From the NCBI RefSeq assembly GCF_014839805.1, contig NC_051134.1, positions 9,393,170 through 9,457,169 of the forward strand: 64,000 nt of DNA, read 5' to 3'. The notes beneath the pieces were generated by a model, which made no database searches, had not been told where the DNA came from, and saw only the letters and a list, made by a program, of their open reading frames with translations. A program made the position numbers and the translations under genes. The stretch's first letter is position 1. Each line of letters opens with the position of its first letter. Origin of the DNA: Manduca sexta (taxonomy: Eukaryota; Arthropoda; Insecta; Lepidoptera; Sphingidae). This document shows, in pieces, positions 1 to 12,400 of this stretch.

Positions 1-2712
1 TTTGAGGTATACTTCACTCCTGAAGGCATCTTCGTAGAAAAGATTATACATCTTACACTTCTAATGGAAGAGAAACATAACGAAGAAGATTATGATATAG
101 GAGATTCAGTATACAAGGAAAAGATTCATAAAATGTGTAAAGAGTATAGACCCAATGAAAAGAAGAAAGAGAGCAACGTTGAATTGAAAATAATATTAAC
201 CGACGAAGACCCTGTTTATCAAAATCCACGCCGCCTGTCACCCTTGGAAATGACTGCCATTGATACACAAATTAAAGAGTGGTTGAACAAAGGAATAATT
301 AAGCATAGCAAATCTGATTTCGCAAGTCCAGTTGTTTTGGCTAATAAGAAGGATAGTACACTAAGATTATGTATCGACTACAGAAAACTAAATAAAAAAG
401 TAATTAAGGAAAGATTTCCCCTTCCGATAATAGAAGATCAAATAGATAAGTTAAAGGAGGCGAAGGTGTTCTCGTCGCTTGATTTGAAAAATGGATTTTT
501 GCACGTGAATATACACAAGGACAGTCAAAAGTACACCTCATTTGTAACCCCTCAAGGCCAATATGAATTCCTTAAAATGCTTTTTGGACTTTGTACCGCG
601 CCATCCGTTTTTCAAAGATTCATTAATGATATCTTTACCGACCTGCTTGCTGATGGCACAGTGTTAACTTATCTCGACGATTTGATTCTACCCTCCAGAA
701 CAGAAGAAGAAGGAATAAAAAAGCTAGAGAAAGTGCTTAAAAGAGGTGAGGAATTTGGTTTAGAGTTCAATTGGAAGAAATGTCATTTTCTCAAAAAGGA
801 AATTCAATATCTGGGATACCATATTTGTGACAACGAGATTCAACCATCTCCAGATAAGATTAAAGCTGTAGCAAACTTTAAGAAGCCAGAGAACGTTAAA
901 GCTGTACAGTCATTCCTTGGACTCACTGGTTATTTCAGAAAGTTTATACGAAACTATTCCCTGATCGCAAAACCAATGACTGACCTGTTAAAGAAAGATG
1001 CCGTGTTTAATTTTAACGAAAAATGTGAGAAAGCTTTCATAGAACTAAAACAAATACTGTGTAATTCACCAGTTCTCCGAATATACAATCCTGATTTAGA
1101 AACAGAATTACATACTGACGCTAGTGCCGACGGATATGGTGCTGTTCTTTTACAGAGAAGCCCTAAAGACGACCAATTTCATCCTGTACATTACATGAGC
1201 AAAAAAACTACTCCCGCTGAAAGAAAGTACCATAGCTACCATTTGGAGATTTTAGCTATCGTTGCGGCTATAAAGAAGTTCCGAGTTTATCTACTGGGAA
1301 TACGTTTTAAGATAGTTACAGATTGCTCTGCCCTAACTATGACACTCCAAAAGAAGGACCTACCTCCAAGAGTCGCGCGTTGGGCTCTGCTTCTAGAAGA
1401 GTACGACTACAAGATAGAACACAGACCAGGAGCTCGAATGAAACATGCCGACGCCCTTAGCAGAAACCCTGTTTGTCTGATGCTCACAGAGACTACCGTC
1501 CGTATAAAAAAGGCACAGAATGAAGACGATTATGTAAGATTGATAAAAAAGATTCTAGAAACAGAAGATTACCAAAACTTCATGGTTGAGAATGAAATTT
1601 TGTATAAGATAAAAGATGGAAATAAATTGATTGTTGTACCGAAGAGGATGCAGTATGAGATAATTAGAAGGAACCACGAAAGGGGACATTTTGGAATTAT
1701 TAAAACTGAGGAATTAATCAAAAGAGAATACTTCATTAATAATTTAACTGAGAAGATAAGGAAGGTCATAAACAATTGCGTTGAATGCATTTTATTATCC
1801 CATAAAAGGGGTAAAAAAGAAGGATTTCTACATCCTATTGACAAAGGTGATGTTCCCTTGTCGACTTACCACATTGACCATTTAGGACCGATGACGTCGA
1901 CTCACAAGAATTACAAATACGTCCTGACGGTTGTCGATGCTTATACGAAATTTACATGGATTTATCCTGTCAAGACTTTAACAACAGAAGAAACACTAGA
2001 TAAGTTAAAATTACAACAACAAACTTTTGGTGCTCCTGAGAGAATTATAACTGATCGAAACGCCGCCTTTACTGCGAATGACTTTCAAGAGTATTGTAGA
2101 AACGAAAATATCACGCTTTACACTATTACCACTGGGCAACCAAGAGGAAATGGCCAAGTCGAACGTATCCACCAAATCATAATAGCCGTGTTAAGCAAAC
2201 TAAGCGTTGATGATCCCACTAAATGGTATCGCCATGTATCCAAAGTGCAAAGATGTCTGAATGGAACATTCCAGAGAAGTATTAAAATGACACCATTTGA
2301 ACTACTTTTTGGCACTAAAATGAGAGATAAAGACCACGAGATCCAGAAATTGATAGAAGAAGAGAATATTCAAACTTTTATGGGTAAAAGACAAGAACTT
2401 AGAGAGAAGGCTAAGGAATCTATACGGAAAATACACGAAGAGAACATTAGGGACTACAATAGGAAGCGAAAGAAAGGAACAATTTATAATGTTGGAGACT
2501 TGGTTGCTATCAAAAAGACACAATTTGCACAAGGAAGCAAATTACTTCCAAAATATCTAGGACCATATGAAGTTATAAAAGCCAACCGAAACGATCGCTA
2601 TGCTGTAAAGAAAATTGGTAACAGCGAAGGCCCGATTAATACGACTACATCAGCTGATTTGATGAAACCATGGATCTCACCAGAAGACAAATCATCTGAG
2701 ACAGATGATTGA
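1..2712 (+). CDS. Ty3/gypsy retrotransposon Pol polyprotein (5' end outside window)
   Basis: Reverse transcriptase, RNase H and integrase of an LTR retrotransposon. The frame is open from base 1, so the ATG at 64 is internal and the true start lies upstream. Numbering from that Met, RT spans about 55-260 with the YLDD box at 203-206. RNase H spans about 345-470, with TDAS at 351-354, HLEILAI around Glu395 and Asp420. Integrase has an HHCC finger (His538, His542, Cys572, Cys575) and a catalytic triad Asp605, Asp664, Glu700 with the D,D35,E spacing. A basic C-terminal tail resembles the usual integrase tail. No frameshift or stop interrupts 904 codons, which suggests a young insertion. Sequence style suggests the mdg3/micropia side of Ty3/gypsy, which is tentative. 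Gag and protease are not in the window. Confidence 0.95.
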   Translation, partial: FEVYFTPEGIFVEKIIHLTLLMEEKHNEEDYDIGDSVYKEKIHKMCKEYRPNEKKKESNVELKIILTDEDPVYQNPRRLSPLEMTAIDTQIKEWLNKGIIKHSKSDFASPVVLANKKDSTLRLCIDYRKLNKKVIKERFPLPIIEDQIDKLKEAKVFSSLDLKNGFLHVNIHKDSQKYTSFVTPQGQYEFLKMLFGLCTAPSVFQRFINDIFTDLLADGTVLTYLDDLILPSRTEEEGIKKLEKVLKRGEEFGLEFNWKKCHFLKKEIQYLGYHICDNEIQPSPDKIKAVANFKKPENVKAVQSFLGLTGYFRKFIRNYSLIAKPMTDLLKKDAVFNFNEKCEKAFIELKQILCNSPVLRIYNPDLETELHTDASADGYGAVLLQRSPKDDQFHPVHYMSKKTTPAERKYHSYHLEILAIVAAIKKFRVYLLGIRFKIVTDCSALTMTLQKKDLPPRVARWALLLEEYDYKIEHRPGARMKHADALSRNPVCLMLTETTVRIKKAQNEDDYVRLIKKILETEDYQNFMVENEILYKIKDGNKLIVVPKRMQYEIIRRNHERGHFGIIKTEELIKREYFINNLTEKIRKVINNCVECILLSHKRGKKEGFLHPIDKGDVPLSTYHIDHLGPMTSTHKNYKYVLTVVDAYTKFTWIYPVKTLTTEETLDKLKLQQQTFGAPERIITDRNAAFTANDFQEYCRNENITLYTITTGQPRGNGQVERIHQIIIAVLSKLSVDDPTKWYRHVSKVQRCLNGTFQRSIKMTPFELLFGTKMRDKDHEIQKLIEEENIQTFMGKRQELREKAKESIRKIHEENIRDYNRKRKKGTIYNVGDLVAIKKTQFAQGSKLLPKYLGPYEVIKANRNDRYAVKKIGNSEGPINTTTSADLMKPWISPEDKSSETDD

Positions 2713-2724
2713 CCAGGATGGCCG

Positions 2725-2932
2725 TGTCGGAATAATTATTAAAAAAAAAAAACAGATATAATTAATTGTTATTCTCCTTGCAACACTTTACGATATTAGC
2801 TGTCAGTAAGTTGTCAAAAAATTGACAGTTTTGCAGTACGACGAAAGACGATGAGTTTTGTTTTGCTTAAATTCTAATATAAAAATAAAGTTTTTTTTGG
2901 AAGAAAGTCGTCTGGCTGGTAATATCCCTACA
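2725..2932 (+). repeat. 3' long terminal repeat of the gypsy element
   Basis: The 208-bp segment begins TGTCGGAATA and ends CCCTACA, giving the TG...CA ends expected of an LTR. It starts 12 nt after the pol stop codon and carries an AATAAA polyadenylation signal at 2884-2889. The base run before it is not a classic purine tract. The boundary is inferred from termini and position because the partner LTR cannot be seen. Confidence 0.7.
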
Positions 2933-3428
2933 TATATTTAAATCGCAGGAGTTTTATTCAGTACTGCCTGGCATAAATCTTTATTTGTGAGGAGGTATAA
3001 AAGAAATCTCAAGTTATTTATTCTCACTCACAATAATCCCGAAATCCATAGCATTATATAATATTCAGAAAAATAACTATATTGCAAACAAAATATATAA
3101 TAGCATTTCAAATAATAGTCCTTTTTTTAAATTTGCAAACGGCGTCAAATACGATAGAGTTAATTGAAAAGTGGGTAAATGCTAAAATGTTTTAGTTTTA
3201 TAGTGCTTAATATATTATAGATGTTATAAAGACAAATTTCTTTCAATAGTTGTCCAAAGACCCAGTAAAAATTTTATGGAAATTGAATTGACTTACCATA
3301 CTTTTTTTGTCAGTTTCCTAGTACTTAATATAATATGATAGACGTCATATTGAACTATTTCTCCTGATAGATTTTCAAAGATGCAGTAACAAAGACCTTT
3401 TATGGAAGTTGAATTGACTATTACTTAC
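2933..3428 (-). other. Intron of gene A next to the zinc-site exon, with an internal duplication
   Basis: AT-rich intron sequence between the retrotransposon and the splice donor of the exon at 3429-3553. Two diverged copies of a roughly 110-bp segment lie in tandem, at about 3190-3300 and 3315-3428. The second ends in the real donor (minus strand CCTG/GTAAGT) and the first ends in a similar GTAAGT-like sequence near 3294-3299. No further coding sequence is visible. Confidence 0.5.
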
Positions 3429-6400
3429 CAGGATTAGCGCCATCGCGGAAAACCTTAGGCTGGTTTCTGTACGCGAGGAAGTATTCTATGTGCGCCATTT
3501 CGTGGTGAGCCGTGATGAGGTCCTTCATGTCCACGTGCGTGCACATCTTTATTCTAAAAAAATATAAACTGTAGTTAGCAATGGATGTCACTAAAATTAT
3601 AATTAATTTTTTTGATATAATTACTTCAAATAAAAATCATTGTAAGTGCGCTTAGTCATAATAAAAATAGCTATTTTTAAAAAAGTTTTCAAATATTTTT
3701 CTTTTTAATTTCAAATCTAACCTAAGTAAAATATTTAAATCTAGCATTATAAATCCTAGTTATAAAATTTAATATTTAGGGACTTAAAGTAAGACGTATT
3801 AACCTGCAGTAAGAAATATTTTTTTAAGTAGAAACTATTTTGTTGTTGCGATTTCAATTAATATTACTTCTACTCGTGAGTTTAAATTTGTTAATAATAT
3901 ATATTTTGTTAAGGTAACATTACCTGTAATCATGTCGGTTGCAAAAGTCCCACGCAGACGGCTGGCAGTGAACATGTCTGTCTGGGGGGTTGTCCAGCAC
4001 GCTGAGAGACCAGAAGTCAGGAGGCATCGCTGTCATGTTCATAGAGACAAAGAACTCCTCGGCCAGTTGGAACATTGTCAGGGGAGTGTAACCCTGGAAA
4101 GAAATACAGAACTTATTGTGAACTGATCTCTTGGTAGTCGAGTTATTCTTGGATTTACTTTACAACATCACTTTGCCCAGTTAGTAATAAAAAAGAAAAA
4201 TTAAAGACATCATTAAAGTATCAAAAGTGAGCAGAACTAGTACTAGTTCATTTACGATGCGTCAACATTATTTTAAACTCATTAGACGACAAAATGCAAG
4301 CCTAATATCGTTTGAGCAAAAATTTTCAAACTCTCCTCATGTGTTTTTTTGATCATAAATCGTTTCTTCTTTGCAATGAAGTATCAAAATCGAAACTCAA
4401 CCTTAATTTGGTATATTCATAATTCTTTAAACGACATTTATTCCAAGCTTCTAAAATCCCAAACGAACCTGATTCAACATTTCTGGAGACACATCAACCA
4501 AATTCTTGCCAGGATAGGGGAGGGTGAAGGGCACTATTCCCGACCAGCTTTGCCCCCACATGTCGCCCAGGATGTGCGCCGGGATAGGAGCAGATCTGGA
4601 GATCCTCTCCGGACCGTAGGACTCTCGCAGACGACGACGGACGTAAGCATGAAGCTGGTCGTAGAGGGGCTTGATCTGAAAACAAAAACCATTATGGAGC
4701 TGCGTGAAATAAAAGATATAATAAACCTGAATTTGTGATACGAAAAAATGAGATAATAATATATCTGCCAATAGTAAGTGCCAGTAGCATCATGTTTAGA
4801 GGAATAAAAATAAGATCCTAGTGGAGTAATATACTTATCTCCAGATACCAATTAAAAGGAGGCAACGCGCTGGCTTAGGCCTTAAAGTTCAAACCTTAAA
4901 AATGTTAATAATTAATGATGAAATTGAGATTAAAATTGTATATAACTCAAAGCTGCTATCTTTATCTTTTTAAACTGATATTGAAGTTCTTCCAGAACAC
5001 AAATCATATTTTTTTAATTAAAACAATATTCGATTAATAAAGATAGATTTTACCTAATCCAATCGAATCTTGCTTCATACTTCCATTTTTTTTTCTTAAA
5101 TGATGAAAGTATGTATTGATTGTACCAATGTAAGTTATTCTGTGGTAGCAGAGTAGATCGCATGCTTTTAAAGAAATTTCATGTTTGTTAATTGTTCGTG
5201 ATAAAAAGCAATTTGGAGATGATGTAACTAATCAGTGGTATTGTAACCTGGATAAGAGATCCGGGTTTTTGTGTTCCATCTAGATTTTATGTATAATATA
5301 GTTATTAGCATCTATCTGATGGCGATAGGCTTGCCTCCTATCACATCATGGCACGGAACACACATGGCGCAAAGTAGGTGACTTAGTTACACTTCTGTTT
5401 ACCTCTTCAGGAATAAAGATTTAATGTGTATGTATATGTGTGTGTGTTTTGTTTTGCGGAGTCGGATAGTATCCCTTTACCATAGGCTTCAAAGGATCAT
5501 TTATATTTAATTATTATTATTTGTTAGTAAGATTTTCTTTAGTTTTACAATCTACCTTTTTCCTAAAGTCAGAGAGTCTGTAGGATTTAAATTATTGACG
5601 AATGACTTAAAAAATCTTTATTAAACAGCGCGGTCATGAATTTAAAGGGATTTGTACATTGTAATAATACAGAACATTTAAAAAATAACTTAAATAAAAG
5701 CATTTTAACTCAAGGTAAAACGAAATAAATTAATATAAAACAAGATCAATTTCGCGGTTCTACTAACTATTTGCTAAAATAACTGCTTCAATCTTGTTCG
5801 ATTTAAATTGAATGTAAGTGTCTAACATTCACGTAAAAATAAGAAATCATTAGGATAATCTATTATCAATTATATCGTTACAGCTGCCACAATTAGTTAT
5901 TTCATGTTATATTTAATCCTTTGCTACTTGTATTTATTAATTGACAAATTGTCCCAAAATCTCATTAAAACATAAAATAACTCCTACCTGCTCCCACACC
6001 TCGTCTACTTCTTGTCTCATGTTTGTAGTTTCATAAGGGAACATCCAGTAAGCCGAAGCATCGGTGAAGTCTGAAAATAAGACGATACAATATTTATAAT
6101 TACAATAATATAAACAGTATAATGAAAACGCCTATTTTGCCAAACTAGCAAATATATTATTTATGTTATTGCTATTAAATACTGACAGGCGTGGACATTG
6201 CATCACTTTTGTACAACACAAAAGCTTCAAGGAATATCTGTATAAGTTACTTCTTCAGACTACATTGACGGACTTTTTGATTAATATTTAGTTTAGGTTT
6301 TATATATTTTTTTATTCGGGTACGATAAAGTGCGCCCCCTGTACCTAATAGTATGCGAAGTGTGTCCAGATAAAGTGTTGACTGAGGACAGATAATTATT

Positions 6401-9400
6401 CCTCGCCAGTCGATACAATTATTTGTAATCCGATTTACAGGTGATCCCGCAACATGACACACTGACTTGGGTCTCTATGGCGGCTCTTACACTGTGTACG
6501 GTGGTCGCTATTCGACTGGATACAAATACTTTACAACTTCAAATGTAAAGTAACTTACTATTCAACCTGGCAGCTTGATTCGTCAGATCCACGAGCTGCT
6601 CGTACAGATCCCTGATCCTCCTGCCAGTGTTCCTTCTCCATTCAGTCCAGACGTGGGACAGCTCATCCCAATCTCTAGAGTGGGACATGATGAACTGCAG
6701 CTCTGGTTGCAGATGGAGACCGCACTTGAAGGGCTCGTTGTACGCGCATATCTCTGCTGTGTTGTATACTGCTAGCATGTCGTTGATGATGCGGTTGTAC
6801 TGAAAATAGAGATGATTAGAATCATTAGAAAGAAAGCAGTACAACGATTTATTAATCCCACGATTAGAATAATTATAAAAAAAAAGAAAAACTACTTATT
6901 AGTTAAAGTCGTAATATCAACAAATATAAAGTACATGCATAACAAATAATATTAAAAAAATGGCTGGTGACCACATAGCAAATCGTTGTGATATGATTAA
7001 AGGTAATCAATTGCTAATTTATTTCCACCATAAGCGCAAAATTCATTGTCTTTATAATATATAATGACTAAAGGTTTTCCCCCTTATTCATAGACGTTAT
7101 TTATCTAAGAAACAGAGTTGTTATCACAGCAATGCTCCGTCCTTAGTTAAATAACGTCTATGAATAGGGGGTTTGTGTATTCAAAAATAGTAACGACTTC
7201 TGGCACTGTTTTCGTAAATGATAAATGTTTGTGTCATATTCAGAGAAGGAAAAAACTAAATAAAATTTAAATATATTTCAACTTTTCAGCTATTTTTACT
7301 ATACTTTAGGTGATTAATACCATCCCAAAAATTACATTTTATACTTTAACCGACTTAAGAATAAACGTTGTTAACATATGTAATAGTTATTCAATGTTTT
7401 GTCTATTCATGTTGGATAATATTTATTGTCAGATTAAGCGAGACGAAACATTATGCAACCAGATCAGACGTATACAGCGCGGCGATCATTAGTAAAACTC
7501 TAGTTATTTACGTTTAGTTCATCCTTCCTCAAACTTTCAATAATAGCTTAAATCAAATTCAATTAAAAGCGCTGATAGCCTAGTTGGATGTGGAACTGAC
7601 TCCAGACGAATGTCTGCAGGTTCAAATCCCAAGGGCACACACCCCTGACCTTCCTAAAATTATGTGTGTATTCTTTATGAATTATCGCTTGCTTTAACGG
7701 TAAATGAAAACATCGTTAAAAAACTTGCTTACCTGAGAAGTTCTCTATAGGAATTTTGAGGGGGTGAAGTCTACCGATCTGCACTAGGGCAGCGTGGTGG
7801 ACTAAGGCCAAATCCCTTCTAGTAGTAGAGGAGACCCGTGACCAGCAGTGGGAGAGTATATAATACAAGGCTGATATTATTATAAAATTGAACTTACTCT
7901 ATCCAACTGATCAGGCGGTAAAGCAGCAGGGCCGATAATTGAGAGGAGACTGAGCTGCCTGTACGTGGCGAAGTCTCTGATGGCGCCTCGTGGGATCTGC
8001 TGGGCCGCCTCCCATAAGCCTCTTTGGAATAGAGTGTAGCGTTGTTGAGCGTCCAGCTGGAAGGAAAAAGCAATATTATTAATTGAGTTAATCGTTGGTA
8101 ATAAATAAATTATAATATTTTTATAACATTTTCGAGTTTAGGAGAGTCAATTTAATACAAACCTAAAATTGAGAATCTCTTTCTAAAAGTTGGTTAAAAA
8201 GGCTATAAAAAACTATACAGAAGTGTAAATCATTTTAAATTTAAATTAAAAACAAATAAAATACAACAGAAAATTTATAAAACAAAATTCATATGATAAT
8301 TAGTACCTATCTAAATTGTTTGCTTTAAAACATACGTCGACTTTAAACTAAATTTATATACAGCATGAATACCTTTGTAGTTAATTTCATAATACCTAGC
8401 ATTACAATTATTGGAAACCCAAAAATTACGTAGAAAACGGCGATTACGGAAAACTTAAACAACGGCAATCTATCCAAGATTCCTCCAGAATTATAATTCA
8501 TTCATTCATTTCAGATCCCCAACTGCAAAAATTCTCTGGTTATTTATTTATTTAAGGACCTCCAACGTAGGATACACGGCATATAATAAACACAATGTCG
8601 TAGCAACAAGTTAAGTTTAAATAACAATGTTATTCACAAGCAAGTAGCATTCAAAACTTCAAAATAGATGAGTAGCTGTCATAACTTTATCCTCATTGCT
8701 AATCTATTTTCATACACAATAACTAAACCAAAGCGACAATTAAGCAGGCAATTAAAAAAACGGCATCATTGTCATATTCGTCAATGCGGACAAATGGTTT
8801 CTTGCAGCATACAAAGTGACTGATTTGAACAGCGTCTAAGGTTTTAAGTAATGGTCGCCTTTTTTGTACTGTCGAGGTTGTACAAACATCAAAGTCATGG
8901 GAACTGATTTCAATATCTTTGAAAGACAATTTACTTAATTTTTCTTATAGATCTAGAACCTGGGTTCCTAATCTGGAGGTAATTACGCCGCGGGGGTAAA
9001 TAAGCTATTACACGGGGGTAACAAAGACCGTAATTATAAGATCGTTAAAGAAAAAAAAGTTACAGAGCGTTATAATGATAAGGTTGTTGTGCAATTTATG
9101 ATTAATAAAGATGTTTGTATTTGCTTATATTGTTTGCTTTGATAACATTTTGAAAGCGGGGTAAAATTTGTTTTTCACATAGATCACAGGGGTAACCATA
9201 TTGAAAGGGTTAGGATCCACTGGTCTACAAAGTCAATTGTAAGTTGTAACGTTGAGTTTTTCTACTCAGTTTCAGCCTGGAGTCTGGAATTTGTGCCTGA
9301 TATGGAGATAGACTCACCTCTACATCATGGGACGGAACACACATAACGAAAAGTGGGTGATCTGGTTAATCTCTGCCTACCACTTTTAGGATAAAGGCGA

Positions 9401-12400
9401 TGCCTGTTTGTTTGTTTTATATTTATCACTACAATATTTTGAAATTCTAGTTTTGTTTTAAGTACAGTGTAATGCTAGGCAGTGTTAGTAGAGATACTAT
9501 TATCTCCATAATGCCTCTCCAGGCATAATACTTAGAAGAGCTATTTCCTCATCTCCTTATTAAAGAAGTAAATAAAGTTAGAAACTCTTTTTTTATACAA
9601 GACTGGTGTCATGTTGGTTTTTGAACGTGCTAATCTCAGGAGCTACCCAATCGATTTTCATTTTTTTACTACATTACTGTTAAATGCTATAGGCTACTAT
9701 TTATTCTAGGAAAATATTGATCCCCGAAAAAACTTTCACGCGGGTGAAACTGCAGACTAAAATAAGTAAAAACTATAACTAATTGATAATCCATTTTGTA
9801 CTTGAATTCACTAAAAATGAGCTGACTGTTTCAATATAATAACCATACATAAAAACACAATTCATGGAAATAACTATACATCTGGCAAATTAGGGATATT
9901 AAGAGCCACAACTACTGTAGTCGTAAAAACTATTTGTCATACAACTGATGATTCACTGATGAATCAAGTGCGCAGATTCGTATCTGACTCAGCCATTAAT
10001 GACTTGTGTAAAAAAACTATAATTATCATTGTTTTCTCACAATCGCCATCATTTTGAATGATGGCGGTCTTAAATTGTATTATGGAGATTTATAGTATTT
10101 TTTATGGTGTAGAAAAAAATGAAGCGAGCGAATTGCTCCCCTGATGATGAATGCTGCGACTGCGCATAAAACAAGATTCAAGAAACTCGTATCAGATTTT
10201 CTCTCATATTGCGCAGTAAGTATGGCAATAGTTTTCCTTAAAATATGCTTTTAAAGCCGTCTATCTATACTTCTATACTATTATATAAAGCTGAAGAGTT
10301 TGTTTGTTTGTTTGTTTGTTTGTTTGAACGCGCTAATCTCAGGAACTACCGGTCCAAACTGAAAAATTCTTTTTGCGTTGGATAGCCCTTTGTTCGTGGA
10401 GTGCTATAGGCTATATATCATCACGCTATACCCAATAGGAGCGGAGCAGTAATGGCTAATCTCAGGAACTACCGGTCCAAACTGAAAAATTCTTTTTGCG
10501 TTGGATAGCCCTTTGTTCGTGGAGTGCTATAGGTTATATATCATCACGCTATACCCAAAAGGAGCGGAGCAGTAATGGCTAATCTCAGGAACTACCGGTC
10601 CAAACTGAAAAAATCTTTTTGCGTTGGATAGCCCTTTGTTCGTGAAGTGTTACAGGTTATATATCATCACGCTATACCCAAAAGGAGCGGAGCAGTAATG
10701 ACTAATCTTAGGAACTACCGGTCCAAACCGAAAAATTCTTTTGCTTTGGATAGCCCTTTGTTCGTGGAGTGCTATATGCTATAAGTATATCATCACGCTA
10801 TACCCAATAGGAGCGGAGCAGTAATGGCTAATCTCAGGAACTACCGGTACGAACTGAAAAAATCTTTTTGTGTTGAATAGCCCTTTGTTTTTGGAGTGCT
10901 CTAAGTTATATATCATCACGCTATGACCAATAGGAGTGGAGCAGTAATGGCTAATCTCAGGAACTACCGGTTCGAACTAAAAAATTCTTTTTGTGTTGAA
11001 TAGCCCTTTGTTTTTGGAGTGCTCTAAGTTATATATCATCACGCTATGACCAATAGGAGCGGAGCAGTAATGAAACATGTTGCAAACACGGGGACGATTT
11101 ATTAGTTTTGAGAGCTTCCGTTGCGTGCGCTGCGTAAACGGTTAAAGTTATGCAACAATGATGTATGACGGGATTGTTCCTCTTAAAAAGTTGTAAACAA
11201 TATATTATAAAACATAGTCCCCCGCTGCATCTGTCTGCCTGAACGTGTTAAACTCAAAAACTACCCAACGTATTAAGATGAAATTTGGTATGGAGTCAGT
11301 TTGAGACCCTGGGAAGAACATAGGCTCCCGGGAAACCACTACTTTTATAACGGAAAACTTAAGCCTGAAAAACTTTATAACGCGGGCGGAGCCGCGGGCA
11401 AAAGCTAGTATATGTATATATTAAAAGCAGATATTAGTGGTCATCAAGTGGGTCCGACCGACGAAATTAATATATTAATAACACATATAATATATAAGTA
11501 ATAAATATAATTTATTGCACTGCCTTATATGAACTTTAATCATTCCAAATAATACATTCTTCTGTGCGCGCAATGTGCTTAAAGATAGGTACCAAAGTTT
11601 TTCACGCATAATTATTTGTCTGTGAACAATATTTTCCTTTAGCTTTCTGTAAATTTTAATTTAGTTAGCCTTCAGTCAAACATTTACAACAAATCTTTTT
11701 ACAATGTAGGAAGTACTCACATCCTTAGATAACATTTTTAATAAAATAAGAATTAAATTTACTTCTCAAGATAGCATACAGACGGGGGTCAAAAGCTAAA
11801 TAAAGTTATTGTATGTAAAATTCCCACTTTTTTATTGTGATTCATTTTAATTATTAAGAACACAGAATCAGAATTCTCCGTGGTTGCGGCAAAAAATGTG
11901 GTTCACACAATTATTTTCCTCACAGATCTGTATTTTATTCATAATTACGAGTACTAACTACTATCAAGATCTTATGGTATATTATTTAGACCGGGAATTT
12001 TTAGACTCAGTTTTAGGTCGAGCAATCCTTTTTACCACTAACTTAGATACTCACCGAATAAAGACGAGTCAAAAACACGGGTGTAAACAACTTATTCGGG
12101 TGTATTCGTTACTCAAAATTCATAGTCATATTTATTCGCTGATGGCTTAAATGAGGCATATGATGAAAAACAATTTAGCACGATAGCCTAGTTGGGGATG
12201 AAACGGACTGCGAAGGTGAAACTCCACAAGCTCAAAAGCCAAGACACAAATCTCTGTCTTTTTGAGGTACGTTTGCATTATTTATCAATGATTGATAAAA
12301 TCATAAATTAAGTTGAACAAAACCAACGTAAAGAGACCTACATATCTGAAAATTTTCCATAAAAAATTTCGAAGGTAAGTGAAGGTTGCCCACCCGCACT

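Larger units (their letters stand above)
1..2932 (+). mobile_element. 3' part of a Ty3/gypsy LTR retrotransposon
   Basis: The element comprises the pol frame and, after a 12-nt gap, a terminal sequence bounded by TGT and ACA. It lies in the antisense orientation within an intron of gene A: the zinc-site exon of gene A ends at 3429, and the exons for the rest of its M2 domain must lie to the left of base 1. The 5' LTR, gag and the left target-site duplication are outside the window, so completeness cannot be judged. Confidence 0.9.

Noticed and set aside
64..2712. Start of Pol at the ATG at 64
   Set aside because: The same frame is open back to base 1 without a stop, and the residues before the Met fit a Pol preceding the RT, so the Met is internal.
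4451..4771. Independent short genes such as those at 4451-4771, 6539-6844, 28675-29049, 31069-31419, 32836-33192 and 47816-48082
   Set aside because: They are exons of genes A, B and C read through into introns.
7569..7640. tRNA genes at the heads of the R1, R2 and other SINE copies
   Set aside because: They keep A and B box-like motifs but lack a foldable acceptor and anticodon stem and are followed by shared SINE bodies.
10299..10326. TTTG microsatellite as an independent locus
   Set aside because: It is part of the Helitron-like head; shorter versions occur in the related elements.
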